Of a stretch of DNA of 64,000 nucleotides, positions 40,607-50,175 are shown piece by piece. Made by a program: the position numbers and the translations under genes. The notes under the pieces were generated by a model. It was not told where the DNA came from. It saw nothing but the letters and a program-made list of their open reading frames with translations, and searched no databases. Source of the DNA: Planctomycetota bacterium (GTDB lineage: Bacteria > Planctomycetota > J058); contig JAMLIC010000041.1 in the NCBI GenBank assembly GCA_023954375.1, forward strand, positions 1 through 64,000, written 5' to 3'. Position 1 is the first letter of the stretch; each line of letters starts with the position of its first letter.

Positions 40607-41881
40607 ATGCTCCCGCACATCGAGCTGCCGTTCATCACCCTGCCCACCTACGGCCTGTGCATGGTCGTCGGCACCGTGCTGGCGCTGGCCCTCGCCGTCC
40701 GCTGGGCGGGGCAGCGCGGGGTCGACCGCGAGCTCGTCGTCGAGCTGGCCCTCGTCGGCCTCGTGTGCGGCCTCCTCGGCGCCCGGGTCGTGTTCCTGGT
40801 CGAGCAGTGGGACACCATGTTCGCCGACCGACCGCCGGGCCGGCTCAGCCCGGGGCCCGTCGAGCCGCTCGACCCGGGCGACGTGCTGGTCCTGCGCACC
40901 CACGCCGGCGAGGCCCGCGTGACCTTCACCGGCGACGAGGTCGACGCGCCGCGCGCCGCGGCGCGGATCGATGCAGAGGCAGGGGCGCGTGACGTCGAGA
41001 CCCGCGTGCGCGCCCGCTCGCGGCGCGGCGGCGACGGGATGGTCACGGCCATCCGCGGCTTCGTCGTGCGCACGCGCGCCCGCGGGCCGGACGCCTGGCT
41101 CGAGGTCGTCGACGGGCCGGCGGCGCGGAAGCTCGGGCTCCAGCCCGGCCTCACACGGGGTCAGGCCGTGCCGCTCACGCGCGTGCTCGACCTGACGCAG
41201 GGAGGCCTCACCTACTTCGGCGCGGCGATCGGGGTGGTCGCCGGCTGGATCTTCTGGCTGCGCCGCCGCAAGGCCGACACGCTGGTCGTGTTCGACACGG
41301 TGGCCCCGGTCCTCCCGCTGGGCCTGTTCTTCGGCCGCCTCGGCTGCCTGGCGCAGAGCTGCTGCTGGGGCCGGGAGGCGGGGCCGGGCGCGCTCATCGA
41401 GGTGAGCTACCCCCGCTGGAGCCTCCCCTGGCTGCAGATGGCCGAGGAGCGGCTCCCCTGCACCTTCGACCCGCACCTCGGCAAGCGCGAGCTCACCCCG
41501 GCCATGGAGGCGGTCCTCGGCCCGGCGGGCCTCCTCGACGGCACCCCGCCGCTCCACGCGACGCAGCTCTACGAGGGGGTGGGCGTCCTCGTGATCGCGG
41601 CGCTGCTCGTCGCCTACCGCGCCCGCCTGCAGACGCGCGTCGGGCAGACCTTCGTCCTCACGCTCCTCCTCCAGGCCCCGCTGCGCTTCGTCGTCGAGCA
41701 CCTGCGCCGCGACCACGACGTCTTCCTGCAGGCCTTCGGCTACCCGCTCACCGAGACGCAGGTCGTCGCGCTCGTGATCGTGCTCGTGGCCGTCCCGCTC
41801 TTCGTGTGGCTCGCCCGGCGCGGCCGCCCGGTCGCGCGCCCAGCGCCCGCGCCGGCGGCGCCGGAGGCCGTGGCGTCATGA
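40607..41881 (+). CDS. lgt: Prolipoprotein diacylglyceryl transferase with a large insertion
   Basis: A 424-residue membrane enzyme that adds diacylglycerol to the lipobox Cys. The family is usually 260-300 residues. Residues 1-72 match the Lgt start (LPTYGLCMVVGTVLA, GLLGARVVFLVEQWD), and residues 199 onward match the rest: GGLTYFGAAIG, GRLGCLAQSCCWG, HATQLYEG. Between them is a ~115-residue soluble insertion (about 75-190) containing a basic beta-like segment and 'LGLQPGLTRGQ'. At the position of the E. coli catalytic His103 (GLSFHGG) this protein has Phe; many homologues have Tyr there. The Arg of the Lgt signature GRLG is kept. It is coupled to the next gene by an ATGA overlap. The lipoprotein in the giant operon is an obvious client. 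Confidence 0.88.
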   Translation: MLPHIELPFITLPTYGLCMVVGTVLALALAVRWAGQRGVDRELVVELALVGLVCGLLGARVVFLVEQWDTMFADRPPGRLSPGPVEPLDPGDVLVLRTHAGEARVTFTGDEVDAPRAAARIDAEAGARDVETRVRARSRRGGDGMVTAIRGFVVRTRARGPDAWLEVVDGPAARKLGLQPGLTRGQAVPLTRVLDLTQGGLTYFGAAIGVVAGWIFWLRRRKADTLVVFDTVAPVLPLGLFFGRLGCLAQSCCWGREAGPGALIEVSYPRWSLPWLQMAEERLPCTFDPHLGKRELTPAMEAVLGPAGLLDGTPPLHATQLYEGVGVLVIAALLVAYRARLQTRVGQTFVLTLLLQAPLRFVVEHLRRDHDVFLQAFGYPLTETQVVALVIVLVAVPLFVWLARRGRPVARPAPAPAAPEAVAS

Positions 41882-42621
41882 GCCGCAGCCGGCTCGTCGT
41901 CGCCTTCGCGTTCGCCTACTGCGCGCTCCTGTTCGCGCTCCTGGCGCCGCTCGCCGCCCTGTGGCCGACGCTCGGCTGGCGCAACCGCCTCTCGCTCCTC
42001 GCCGGCCGCCTCGCCGCGCGCGCCTGCCTGGCCCTGGCCGGGATCAAGGTCGTGCTCGCCTCGGGGCGCGAGCACCTCGCGCACCGGCCGGCGGTGTTCC
42101 TCTTCAACCACACGAACACGCTCGACTTCTTCATCAACGGCGTGCTCGCGCGCCCCGGGTGGCTCGTCTTCGGCAAGCGCGAGAACGCCTGGCTGCCGTT
42201 CATCGGCTGGGGCTGGGCGCTCGGCGGTCACCCGCTGATCGCCCGGGGCGACCGGAGCCACTGGGAGGGCGTGCTCTCGCGCGTCGAGGACCTCGTGCGG
42301 CGCGGGTGGTGCACGATCATCGCGCCCGAGGGGACCCGCAGCCGCGACGGGCGCCTGGGCGAGTTCAAGAAGGGCGCCTTCCACCTGGCCCTGGCCGCCG
42401 GTGTCCCGCTGGTGCCCATCGTGATCCGCGGCGCGGCCCCGCTGTTCGACGCCCACGGCCCGCTGCCCGGGACGATCGTGGTCGACGTGCTGCCGCCGGT
42501 GCCCACGACCGGGTGGACGCCCGAACGCCTGGAGGAGCACGTCGCGGCCATCCGCGGGCTCTACCTGGCCGCCCTCGGCGACCCCGCCGCGCACCTCGGG
42601 CCCGCCGCGGGCCAGGGCTGA
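41878..42621 (+). CDS. Lysophospholipid acyltransferase (PlsC family)
   Basis: A 247-residue membrane acyltransferase. An N-terminal hydrophobic helix (VVAFAFAYCALLFALLAPLAAL) is followed by the HX4D motif NHTNTLDFF, then GKRENAWLPFIGWGWALGG, the phosphate-binding motif PEGTRSRDG and GVPLVPIVIRG. These are acyltransferase motifs I-IV of 1-acylglycerol-3-phosphate acyltransferases; it would make phosphatidate for membrane lipid synthesis. ATG 41878 overlaps the lgt stop (ATGA), so lipid acyl transfer and lipoprotein modification are co-expressed. A strong hairpin 16 bases after the stop probably ends the operon. Confidence 0.92.
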   Translation: MSRSRLVVAFAFAYCALLFALLAPLAALWPTLGWRNRLSLLAGRLAARACLALAGIKVVLASGREHLAHRPAVFLFNHTNTLDFFINGVLARPGWLVFGKRENAWLPFIGWGWALGGHPLIARGDRSHWEGVLSRVEDLVRRGWCTIIAPEGTRSRDGRLGEFKKGAFHLALAAGVPLVPIVIRGAAPLFDAHGPLPGTIVVDVLPPVPTTGWTPERLEEHVAAIRGLYLAALGDPAAHLGPAAGQG

Positions 42622-42636
42622 CCCATCGAGGGCGCG

Positions 42637-42670
42637 GGCCGGGCCCCCGCCCCGGCGTGGGGGCCCGGCC
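42637..42670 (+). terminator. Hairpin terminator after lgt-plsC
   Basis: A perfect 12-bp stem (GGCCGGGCCCCC with GGGGGCCCGGCC) and a 10-base loop, immediately downstream of the acyltransferase stop. There is no T tract, as for most candidates in this GC-rich genome. Confidence 0.5.
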
Positions 42671-42762
42671 GGCCTTCCCGGGGCGACGGTCCCGCGCGTC
42701 TCCCCGCCCGGCCCTCGCCGTGCTGTCTCCCTGGGAGGTACGCGGCTCCCGGGGAGGCCGGG

Positions 42763-44265
42763 ATGAACGTTCTCTTCGTGACGGCCGAGGCTCACCCGCT
42801 CATGAAGACCGGCGGGCTCGCCGACGTGTGCGGCAGCCTGCCGGCCGCGCTGCGGGCGCTCGGCCACGACGTGCGCCTGCTCATGCCCGCCTACCCGCGC
42901 GCTTGCGAGCAGGTCGCCGACCTCGCGCCGGCCGGGCGCCTCACGGGGCCCGCGCGGCTGCTCCGCGGCACCTTCCCGGGCACCCGCATGCCGGTCTACC
43001 TCTTCGACGCGCCGGGCTCGTTCGACCGCGCCGGGAACCCCTACCTCGGCCCCGACGGGCGGGACTGGCCCGACAACGCGGCGCGGTTCGCGGCGCTGTG
43101 CCGGGCCGCGGTCGCCGTGGGCATGGGCCGCGCCGGCCTCGACTGGCGCCCGGAGGTCGTGCACGCGCACGACTGGCACACGGGCCTCGTCCCCGCGCTC
43201 CTCTCGCGCGAGCGGCGCCGCCCCGCGACCGTGTTCACGATCCACAACCTCGCCTACCAGGGGCTCTTCCCGCGCGAGGCCTTCGACGCGCTCGAGCTCC
43301 CCGCGGCGCTGTGGTCCGTCGACGGCCTCGAGTTCCACGGGCAGCTGTCGTTCATCAAGGGCGGGATCGCCTTCGCCGACCGCGTCACGACGGTCAGCCC
43401 GACCTACGCGCGCGAGATCTGCACGCCCGAGCTGGGCTGCGGGCTCGACGGCCTCCTGCGCGCGCGCGGCGAGGACCTGGTCGGGATCCTCAACGGCGCC
43501 GACTACGGCGTGTGGGACCCCTCGCGCGACCCGCTCATCGAGCGCCCCTACGACCCCGGGACGCTCGAGGCGCGCGCCGACAACAAGGCGGCCCTGCGCG
43601 ACCGGCTCGGGCTGGTCGACGACCCGCGGCTGCCGCTGGTCGCGTCGGTCGGGCGGCTGGTCGAGCAGAAGGGCGTGGACCTCCTCGTCGACGCGCTCCC
43701 GCTGCTCATGCGGCGCCCGGTGCAGCTGTTCGTGTGCGGCACGGGCGACCGCGCCTTCGCCAAGGCGCTCGAGCGCGAGGCGGCGCGGCACGACGGACGG
43801 CTCGCCGTGCACGTCGGCTACACGGAGGAGCTCGCGCACGCGACGTGGGCCGGGGCGGACATCTTCGTCATGCCGTCGCGCTTCGAGCCCTGCGGGCTGA
43901 CGCAGCTCTACAGCCTGCGCTACGGGGCGGTCCCCGTGGTGCGGCGCACGGGCGGCCTCGCCGACACGGTCGTCGACGCCGACCCCGCCTCGCTGCGCGC
44001 CGGCCGGGCGACCGGGTTCACCTTCGCCACGTGCACGCGCGAGGCGCTGGTGCAGGCGCTCGACCGGGCGATGGCGTGCTGGCGGCGGCCCGCCCTCTGG
44101 CGCAAGCTCGTGCGCGCGGGGATGGCGCAGGAGTTCAGCTGGACCCGCAGCGCGAGGAGCTACGTGGCCCTGTACGAGGCGATCCGCCCGCCCGCGCCGG
44201 TCGGCCGGCGCGCGCCCTGGCGCGCGAGGGCGATGGAGGGGCGCGCCCGGGCCCGCTTGAGGTAA
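42763..44265 (+). CDS. glgA: Glycogen synthase (ADP-glucose type, GT5)
   Basis: A 500-residue glycosyltransferase that extends alpha-1,4-glucan from ADP-glucose. The N-terminal ADP-glucose motif is MKTGGLADVCGSLP; further family marks are HAHDWHTGLVPALL, FTIHNLAYQGLFP, SVGRLVEQKGVD and the C-terminal catalytic region MPSRFEPCGLTQLYSLRYG. Its length is normal (about 480-500), with a short basic Arg-rich tail (RAPWRARAMEGRARARLR) not usual for the family. ATG 42763 has a GGGGAGG site. No other glycogen gene is next to it. Confidence 0.95.
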   Translation: MNVLFVTAEAHPLMKTGGLADVCGSLPAALRALGHDVRLLMPAYPRACEQVADLAPAGRLTGPARLLRGTFPGTRMPVYLFDAPGSFDRAGNPYLGPDGRDWPDNAARFAALCRAAVAVGMGRAGLDWRPEVVHAHDWHTGLVPALLSRERRRPATVFTIHNLAYQGLFPREAFDALELPAALWSVDGLEFHGQLSFIKGGIAFADRVTTVSPTYAREICTPELGCGLDGLLRARGEDLVGILNGADYGVWDPSRDPLIERPYDPGTLEARADNKAALRDRLGLVDDPRLPLVASVGRLVEQKGVDLLVDALPLLMRRPVQLFVCGTGDRAFAKALEREAARHDGRLAVHVGYTEELAHATWAGADIFVMPSRFEPCGLTQLYSLRYGAVPVVRRTGGLADTVVDADPASLRAGRATGFTFATCTREALVQALDRAMACWRRPALWRKLVRAGMAQEFSWTRSARSYVALYEAIRPPAPVGRRAPWRARAMEGRARARLR

Positions 44266-44298
44266 AACCGCTGGGGGGCGCGCGCGCCGGGGGACCTC

Positions 44299-45327
44299 AT
44301 GGCGGACGACGACGCGGACGAGCGGGCCCGCCGCGAGCGGGCCAGGCGGCGGCGCGCCCGGGAGGCGGCCCAGGCGACCGAGGCGAGAGATCGCCGGCGC
44401 CGGGAGGCGTCGGCGCCGCCGTCCGACCAGGAGGTCGGCGACGAGGCCTCGTCGATCGAGGGCGGCGGCGCCCTGGCCGGGCGCGCCGGCGAGGAGCGGC
44501 GCAAGTGGTCGCTCGACGACGTCGTGGTCGCCCTGCGCACCCGCTCGCGCCTGCTCGAGGACGGGACCGTCCACGTCAACGAGAAGCTCCTGCGCGCCCT
44601 GGCCAAGGTGGGCGCGCGCGCCCTGCCGCCGGTGCTCGAGCTCCTCGACGACACGCGCTGGACCGCGCGCTGGGCCGCCCTGGCGGCGGTGCAGCGGATC
44701 GCGCTGCGCGATGACGCGCTCGACACGGACGAGCTCGTGCCCCGCCTGGCGGCGATGCTGGAGGACGCCAAGGGCCGCGTGCGCGCCAAGGCGGTCGAGG
44801 CGCTGGCCGCCCTCCGCGGCGCGAAGGAGGAGGTCCTGCCGGCGCTCGTGCGCGCGCTCGGGGACTCGAACGCCGAGGTCAGCCGCCTCGCGGTCATGCA
44901 CGTCCTCGAGCTCGGCTTCGACCCCGATGACCTGACCGAGCGCATGGTCGAGGTGCTGACGAAGAAGCGCAGCGTCTACATCCGGGTCGGCGCGCTGCTC
45001 GTCCTCCTGCACCTCGGCAAGGCCGCCAAGCCGGCGGTGCCCCACCTCATCGAGGCCCTCGAGGACCCGGCGCCGGAGGTGCGGGAGTACGCCAACCTGG
45101 CGCTCACCGCGATCCGCACCCCGTCGATGCGCCTGCAGGTGATCCGCACGGCGTCGATGCGCCTGAAGGCGGTCGAGGACGCGCCGGCGGCGGACGCGAA
45201 GGCGAAGAAGAAGCCCGCCGCGCCGGCCGCCGACGATGATGACGAGGACGACGGCGACGAGAGCGACGACAAGCCGGCCGGCCCGCGCCGCCCGCTCATC
45301 CGGCGGCGCCGGCGCCGCCTCCGCTGA
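44299..45327 (+). CDS. HEAT-repeat protein with charged tails
   Basis: A 342-residue cytoplasmic protein. Residues 1-70 are highly charged (DERARRERARRRRAREAAQ) and probably coiled coil. Residues ~80-285 hold about six HEAT/armadillo-like helical pairs, for example GARALPPVLELLDDTRWTAR, VRAKAVEALAALRG and AVPHLIEALEDPAPEVREYA. The tail is Lys/Ala then Asp/Glu-rich and ends in eight Arg-rich residues (RRRRRRLR). HEAT proteins are protein-interaction scaffolds. It follows glgA by 33 bases and may be co-transcribed, though a TAAAAC hexamer lies at the junction. No function is recognised. Confidence 0.85.
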   Translation: MADDDADERARRERARRRRAREAAQATEARDRRRREASAPPSDQEVGDEASSIEGGGALAGRAGEERRKWSLDDVVVALRTRSRLLEDGTVHVNEKLLRALAKVGARALPPVLELLDDTRWTARWAALAAVQRIALRDDALDTDELVPRLAAMLEDAKGRVRAKAVEALAALRGAKEEVLPALVRALGDSNAEVSRLAVMHVLELGFDPDDLTERMVEVLTKKRSVYIRVGALLVLLHLGKAAKPAVPHLIEALEDPAPEVREYANLALTAIRTPSMRLQVIRTASMRLKAVEDAPAADAKAKKKPAAPAADDDDEDDGDESDDKPAGPRRPLIRRRRRRLR

Positions 45328-45506
45328 CGTCCGTCTCGCGCGGCCTGCCCGTGGGTCCGATGTTCCCGCGGGTCCGTCCGAGGATGGAACGCAAGCCCGA
45401 GACGAACGGGAGGCGGAACGCGTAAGCCCTCACGCCACAATACGACGTCGCCTGGAGCGGGCCTTGCTCATGACCCGGCGGGAATGCGAGAGGGGACGTC
45501 AGGGTC

Positions 45507-45755
45507 ATGAAGCACGCGTTCGAGAACTACGACGACCGGTTCTCCTGCCCCAACTGCCAGGCGGGCCTGCCCTTCGACGAGTTCCCCCAGACCTGCGAGG
45601 ACTGCGGGTTCCTGGTCGAGGTGTTCAAGAGCCGCGAGGAGGCCCTCGTCGCGATGACCACCTTCGAGGAGGACCCCGACGCCATCACCACCCGCCCCGG
45701 CCACGTCTACGGCCTCGGCTGGGTGATCGCGCACACGCGCCTGCTCCTGGCCTGA
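45507..45755 (+). CDS. Small zinc-ribbon protein
   Basis: An 82-residue protein with two CxxC knuckles (C14-x2-C17 and C30-x2-C33; SCPNCQAG and TCEDCGFL), a classic zinc ribbon, followed by an acidic helix (SREEALVAMTTFEED) and a C-terminal GLGWVIAHTRLL segment. No family name is recognised. It is preceded by a 179-base non-coding stretch and followed by a symmetrical hairpin. Codon use is like the neighbours, and the residue pattern (hydrophobic core plus Cys pairs) supports a real gene. Confidence 0.75.
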   Translation: MKHAFENYDDRFSCPNCQAGLPFDEFPQTCEDCGFLVEVFKSREEALVAMTTFEEDPDAITTRPGHVYGLGWVIAHTRLLLA

Positions 45756-45787
45756 CTGACGTCCTATCCCCTGACGCTCCCTGATCG

Positions 45788-45811
45788 CGGGCCACGCCGA
45801 GGCGTGGCCCG
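45788..45811. terminator. Bidirectional hairpin between convergent genes
   Basis: CGGGCCACGC and GCGTGGCCCG form a perfect stem of at least ten base pairs with a CGAG loop, placed between the zinc-ribbon gene (plus) and the HEAT gene (minus). It could end transcription from both sides. Confidence 0.6.
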
Positions 45812-45874
45812 TTCGCGTTCCGGAGCGCTCCGCGCGGGTAGCTCTTCGTGCGGCCGCCGCACAGGATCGCCGAC

Positions 45875-48749
45875 CTAGGGCGCCCGGATCTCCCGCAGGG
45901 CAAGCCGAACGGCGCGGCGGATGTGGCCGGCGTGATGGACCAGGCCGGACTCGAGGATCGGGATCGCCTTCCGGGCGGCCGGGCCGAAGCGGGCGAGGGC
46001 GGCGAGGAGGGCCTTCGCCGTCCTCGGAGCGTCGCCGTGCTCGCGGAGCGCCGCGAGGAGCGCCGGGACCGCGAGGTCGGGGCGCGCGGCGATCCGATCG
46101 AGCGCGCGGGCCACGTGCTCCGCGTCCTCCCAGGCCGCTTCGCCGAGCGCCCGGACCAGCGCCGGGACCGCCGACTCGGCGACGGGACCCAGCCACGCCA
46201 GCGAACGCGCGGCGGCCCCGATCCGCTCGGGGTGGCCGAGGTCGGCCACGAGCCCCGGCAGGGCCTGCGCGGGCTCGCCCGCGATGGCGGCCGCCGCCAG
46301 GCGGAAGGCCGGCGCGGCGCAGTCCTCTTCCCCGATCGAGGTCAGGCGAGGGAGCGCGGCCCGCGCGGGCGGCCCGATCCCCACGAGGGTTAGCGCGGCG
46401 TGCACGCGGACCTCGTCGTCGACGTCGGGGTCGAGCGCGGTGATCAGCGTGTCGAGGGCGGGCAGCGCGGCGGCGCCGTACGCCGCCAGCGCCTCCGCCG
46501 CGACCGCCGTCCACCAGGGCGGGTCGGCCGCGCCGACGACGCGCGCGAGGGCGGGGACGACCCGCTCGGGGGTGCCGCCGACCTCGCCGAGGGCGCTGGC
46601 CGCGGCCAGTCCGAGGTCGCTCCGGTCCTCCTCCAGCGCGCGCAGGAGCCCGGGGACCGCCGCGCGAGCGGCCGGCCCGAGCCGGCCGAGCGACCATGCC
46701 GCCGCCTCCCTCACCTCGGACTCGGGGTCGTCGAGGCAGGCCGCGAGCCGCTCGGCCACCGGCGGGCCGCCGACGAACCCGAGCGCCTCGGCCGCGGCCG
46801 CGCGCAGCTCCGGCTCGTCCTCTCCCAGGAGGTCGAGCAGCGCGGGCACGGCGGGCGCCGCCGCGGGGCCCAGCTCGGAGAGGATCCCGGCGACGATGAC
46901 CCGGTGGTGGGCCGCGAGGTCGGTACAGCCGAGGAGGTCCAGCAGCGTGGGGGCGGCCGCCTCCCCGATGCACGCCAGGGCGGTCAGCGCCTCGTCGCGC
47001 CACCGGTCGTCGTCCCCCGCGAGGCGGCCGATCGGCCCGGCGGCGGCCGCGAGCCGGGCCTCACCGGCGGCGATCAGCGCCACCGCGCGGACGACGTGGT
47101 CCTCGTCCTCGAGGCGGCCGATCAGCGCGGCCGCGGCGCGCGGGTCGTCCGGGGCCGCGGCCGCGAGCGCCGCGCTCGCCTCGGCGCGCACCTCGGGATC
47201 GTCGTCCTCCGCGGCGGCGCGGGCGAGGGCCGCCGCGGCCACCCGCGCCTCCGGGCCGATCCCCTTGAGGACGTAGCAGGCGCGCCGGCGCAGCTCGGAG
47301 TCGGGCCCGAGGAGGACGCGCTCGACGAGGGCCTCCGCGCAGCGCGCCCGCGGCTCGCCGAGCTCGAGGAGGCTCACCAGGGCCATGAGCCGGACCTCGC
47401 CGTGCGGGTCGTCTCCGACCGCGCGCCAGAGCGCCGGGACGGCGCGGGCGCGCTGCGCGGTCGCGCCGCCCATCATCGCCCCGGCCGCCGCGGCCCGGAG
47501 GTCGTCAGGCTCCCCGGCGCGCTCCAGCAGCCCGACGAGCCGGTCGACGACGTGCCCGTCGAGCGCGGGGACGCGGCCCAGGGCCTCGACCGCCGCCAGA
47601 CGCACGGCGGGCGACGGGTCGTCGACGGCGTCGGTCAGGGCGGGGACGGCGGCCTCGGCGTGCCGACCGACGACCGCGAGCGTCCCCGCGGAGAGCGCGC
47701 GCAGGTCCGCGTCGGGCTCGCGCAGGAGGGCGGCGAGCCCCGGCGCGACCGCGCGGAACTCCTCGGCCGTCGGCTCGACGTACCCCTCCGCGCGGCCCGT
47801 GCAGCTCGGTCCCAGCTCCTCGTGGCCGACGCCGCTCACGACCCGCGCGGCCGCCGCGCGCGCCGCCGGGTCGGGGTGGCGCAGGAGCGGCTCGATCAGG
47901 CGGAGCGCCGGGCCGCCCAGGTCCACCAGCCACCGCGCCGCGGTCTCCCGCAGGCGCTCGTCGGGGCCGACGAGCGCCGCGAGCACCACCTCCGGCCGGG
48001 CGCCCGCGAACGGATGCTCCGGCTCGCGGTAAGGCGGGTAGGGCGCCTCCGGCGGCACCTCGTGCGTCGGGTCGAGCTGCAGGACGGCGCGCCGGGCCGT
48101 GCGCTGCAGGTCCGGCTCACGCTCGTCCGACGCCGCGGCCAGCAGCGCCGGCAGGGCGGCGCGCCCGTGAGGGCCGGCGCGCGCGGCCCAGGGTGTAGGC
48201 CGCGCTCCCGCGCACGCCCGGGAGCGGGTCGTGCGCCAGGCGGTCGACGAGGCGGGCGATCGCCTCCGGCGGGAGCGAGCCGACGTGGTCCAGGGCCCGG
48301 CAGGCGCCGGCGCGCACGCCACCCGAGGCGTCCGCCAGCCCCCGCAGGAGGGCCGGGAGGACCTCGTCGCGGCGCGAGGGGACCTGCGCGAGCGCCCGGA
48401 GCGCCGCGGCGCGCACGTCCGGCTCGGGATGGTCCGCGCTCGCGGCCACCAGCGCCGGGAGCGCCGCTGCGGCCGCTTCGCCGAGCCTCCCGAGCGTCTG
48501 CGCCGCCACCAGCGCGACCGCCCGCGCGGGCTCACCCAGGGCGCGGCTCAGCGCCGGGACGGCGTGGGTCATCCGCACGCGGCGCCAGGCGAGCTCGCAC
48601 AGCGCGTCGGCCGCCTCCGCCCGCGCTTCGGCGTCGCCCCCGTCGAGCAGGGCCGCCCACTCGCTCACCGTCCGGCCCTCGTGCGAGGCCTCCTGGGCCC
48701 AGGCCGGGGCCGCGGCGAGCGCGAGCAGCAGGAGCGACGCGAAGCGCAC
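45875..48749 (-). CDS. Exported HEAT-repeat protein, apparent frameshift near 48185-48200
   Basis: The N-terminal part (48749 to ~48190) has a signal peptide (RFASLLLLALAAAPAWAQ) and HEAT repeats such as PALSRALGEPARAVALVAAQ and PDVRAAALRALAQVP. The rest is in another frame: ~20 HEAT/PBS-lyase-like repeats (RLAAVEALGRVPAL, VREAAAWSLGRLGPAARAAVP) down to KAIPILESGLVHHAGHIRRAVRLALREIRAP. The join is one base off in a GCGCGCGCC run: frame 1 reads AAYTLGRA and frame 2 resumes GPHGRAALPALLAAASDE, so a single indel restores a ~958-residue protein. This is probably an assembly error or a recent mutation. GTG 48749 is chosen because GGAGGG lies four bases upstream; GTG 48761 is the alternative. HEAT domains here would bind envelope partners; it is next to the vWA gene and likely co-transcribed. 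Confidence 0.8.
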
Positions 48750-48787
48750 GATGCCCTCCACGGCGGCGGGGCGACCCGGGTTCCCGG

Positions 48788-50068
48788 CTACCGCCGCCCG
48801 CCCGCGCGCTCCTCCTCGTTGATCTCCATGAGCACCGGCACGAAGCGCTCCATCGCCGGCCGCAGCCCCTCGCCGAAGATCAGCAGGAGCACCTCGCTCA
48901 CGAGCCGGGCCGGCTCGCGCAGGAGGAGGCTCCGCCCGCCGCCGCGCTCGGCGATCTGGGCCAGCTCCGGAACGGCCGTGCCGCCGGTCGACACGGCGTG
49001 GGTCACGATCCCCAGGCGCTCGCGCATGGTCGCGGCGAGGTCGAGCGTCATCGCGACGTCCGGCTCGTGCGGCGGCGCGTCGCCGATGATGATGACCGCC
49101 TTCGCCGAGGCCTTGCGCCAGCCGAAGTCCGGCCGGCAGGTGGCCTCGAGCCCCTTGTCGACGCCCTCGGGGATGTCGCCGCCGCCGACCGCCTGGACCT
49201 TGTCGAGCGTGGCCCGCAGGCGACCCATGTCGGCCGTCAACGGCTCGAAGACCTTGAGGTGGTCGTCATAGGTGACGAGCCCGAGCCGCCGGTCCTCGAC
49301 GACGAGCGCCAGCATGTGCGTGAGGAGCTCGATCCGCGCCTTGGCCTCCGAGATCACCGCGCCCATGGAGCTCGTCTGGTCGAGGCAGATCCCGACGTCG
49401 ATCCCGCCCCGGCGCAGCTCGCGCAGGGTCGAGGCGACGGGCGGGATCCGCGGCCGCACGCTCGTGCCGCCGGCGGCGACCTCGGCGTCGACCTTGGCCA
49501 CGGTCGCCGGGTCGAAGCCCGACGCGTCGAACGGCGGCGGCGGCGGCTCGACCGGCAGGCCGTCGGCCGCCTTGCGCAGCCAGGCGCGCCAGCGCCCGGC
49601 GTCGGGGCCGAGGTCCTCGCCCGCCAGCGCCGCGAGGAGCGACCGCGCCACGCGGCGGTGGTAGTGGGCCTTCACCTTGAGCACCTCGACCAGCGCGGTC
49701 GCCAGCGGCGCGCCGCCGCCCTTGCGCAGGTCCTCGGGCGTGGAGCGCGCCAGCCCGTGCAGGGCGAAGGCCTTGACCATGGCGTGCGCGTCGCCGAGCG
49801 CCCGGGCGAGCGGCGCGACGGCGCGGCGGTCCTCGGCGTCGGCCAGCTCGATGCAGAGGATCGCCTTCTGCACCCAGTCGGTCGCCTGCGTCAGCTCCTG
49901 GTCGAGCTGCGCGATCCGCCGGCCCGCCTCGGCCCACGCGCGCTGCCGCGCCAGCCCCTCGCGCACGCGCGCGCGCTCGGGGTCGTCGTCCCCGGGCGGG
50001 TCCTGGGCGCGCGCCGGGGCGCCGACGACGAGGAGGAGCGACAGGACGAGCCCGAGCGTTCGCGACAT
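48788..50068 (-). CDS. Exported von Willebrand factor A-domain protein
   Basis: A 426-residue protein with a signal peptide (SRTLGLVLSLLLVVGAPARAQ). Residues ~30-180 are helical with HEAT-like repeats (AVAPLARALGDAHAMVKAFALHGLA). A vWA domain spans ~225-420, with a MIDAS-like motif ICLDQTSSM (DxTSS instead of DxSxS), a conserved strand LGLVTYDDHLKVF, GGGDIPEGVDKGLEA for the second MIDAS loop, and AVIIIGDAPPHE. The metal site is therefore probably functional. It lies 38 bases upstream of the exported HEAT gene, so the two probably form an envelope complex. Divergent from rtcB, with a ~107-base spacer. Confidence 0.88.
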   Translation of the reverse strand: MSRTLGLVLSLLLVVGAPARAQDPPGDDDPERARVREGLARQRAWAEAGRRIAQLDQELTQATDWVQKAILCIELADAEDRRAVAPLARALGDAHAMVKAFALHGLARSTPEDLRKGGGAPLATALVEVLKVKAHYHRRVARSLLAALAGEDLGPDAGRWRAWLRKAADGLPVEPPPPPFDASGFDPATVAKVDAEVAAGGTSVRPRIPPVASTLRELRRGGIDVGICLDQTSSMGAVISEAKARIELLTHMLALVVEDRRLGLVTYDDHLKVFEPLTADMGRLRATLDKVQAVGGGDIPEGVDKGLEATCRPDFGWRKASAKAVIIIGDAPPHEPDVAMTLDLAATMRERLGIVTHAVSTGGTAVPELAQIAERGGGRSLLLREPARLVSEVLLLIFGEGLRPAMERFVPVLMEINEEERAGGRR

Positions 50069-50175
50069 GACGACCTCGGGGTCAGTGTCCTGGGCGACGG
50101 CGCCGGGGGCAAGGCGGGTGCGGCGGCCGCACCCGGCTGGTAGCTTCCGCCCCGTTCCGGACCGAGGGAGTGGAG

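Noticed and set aside
41740-45045. Long minus-strand frame opposite lgt, plsC, glgA and a HEAT gene
   Set aside because: The translation has only low-complexity Arg/Pro/Gly/Glu composition, while the plus strand has four recognisable genes with conserved motifs.
46400-50143. Long plus-strand frame opposite the HEAT and vWA genes
   Set aside because: Shadow of the minus-strand genes; no domain or signal sequence, and the opposite strand carries signal peptides and HEAT/vWA motifs.
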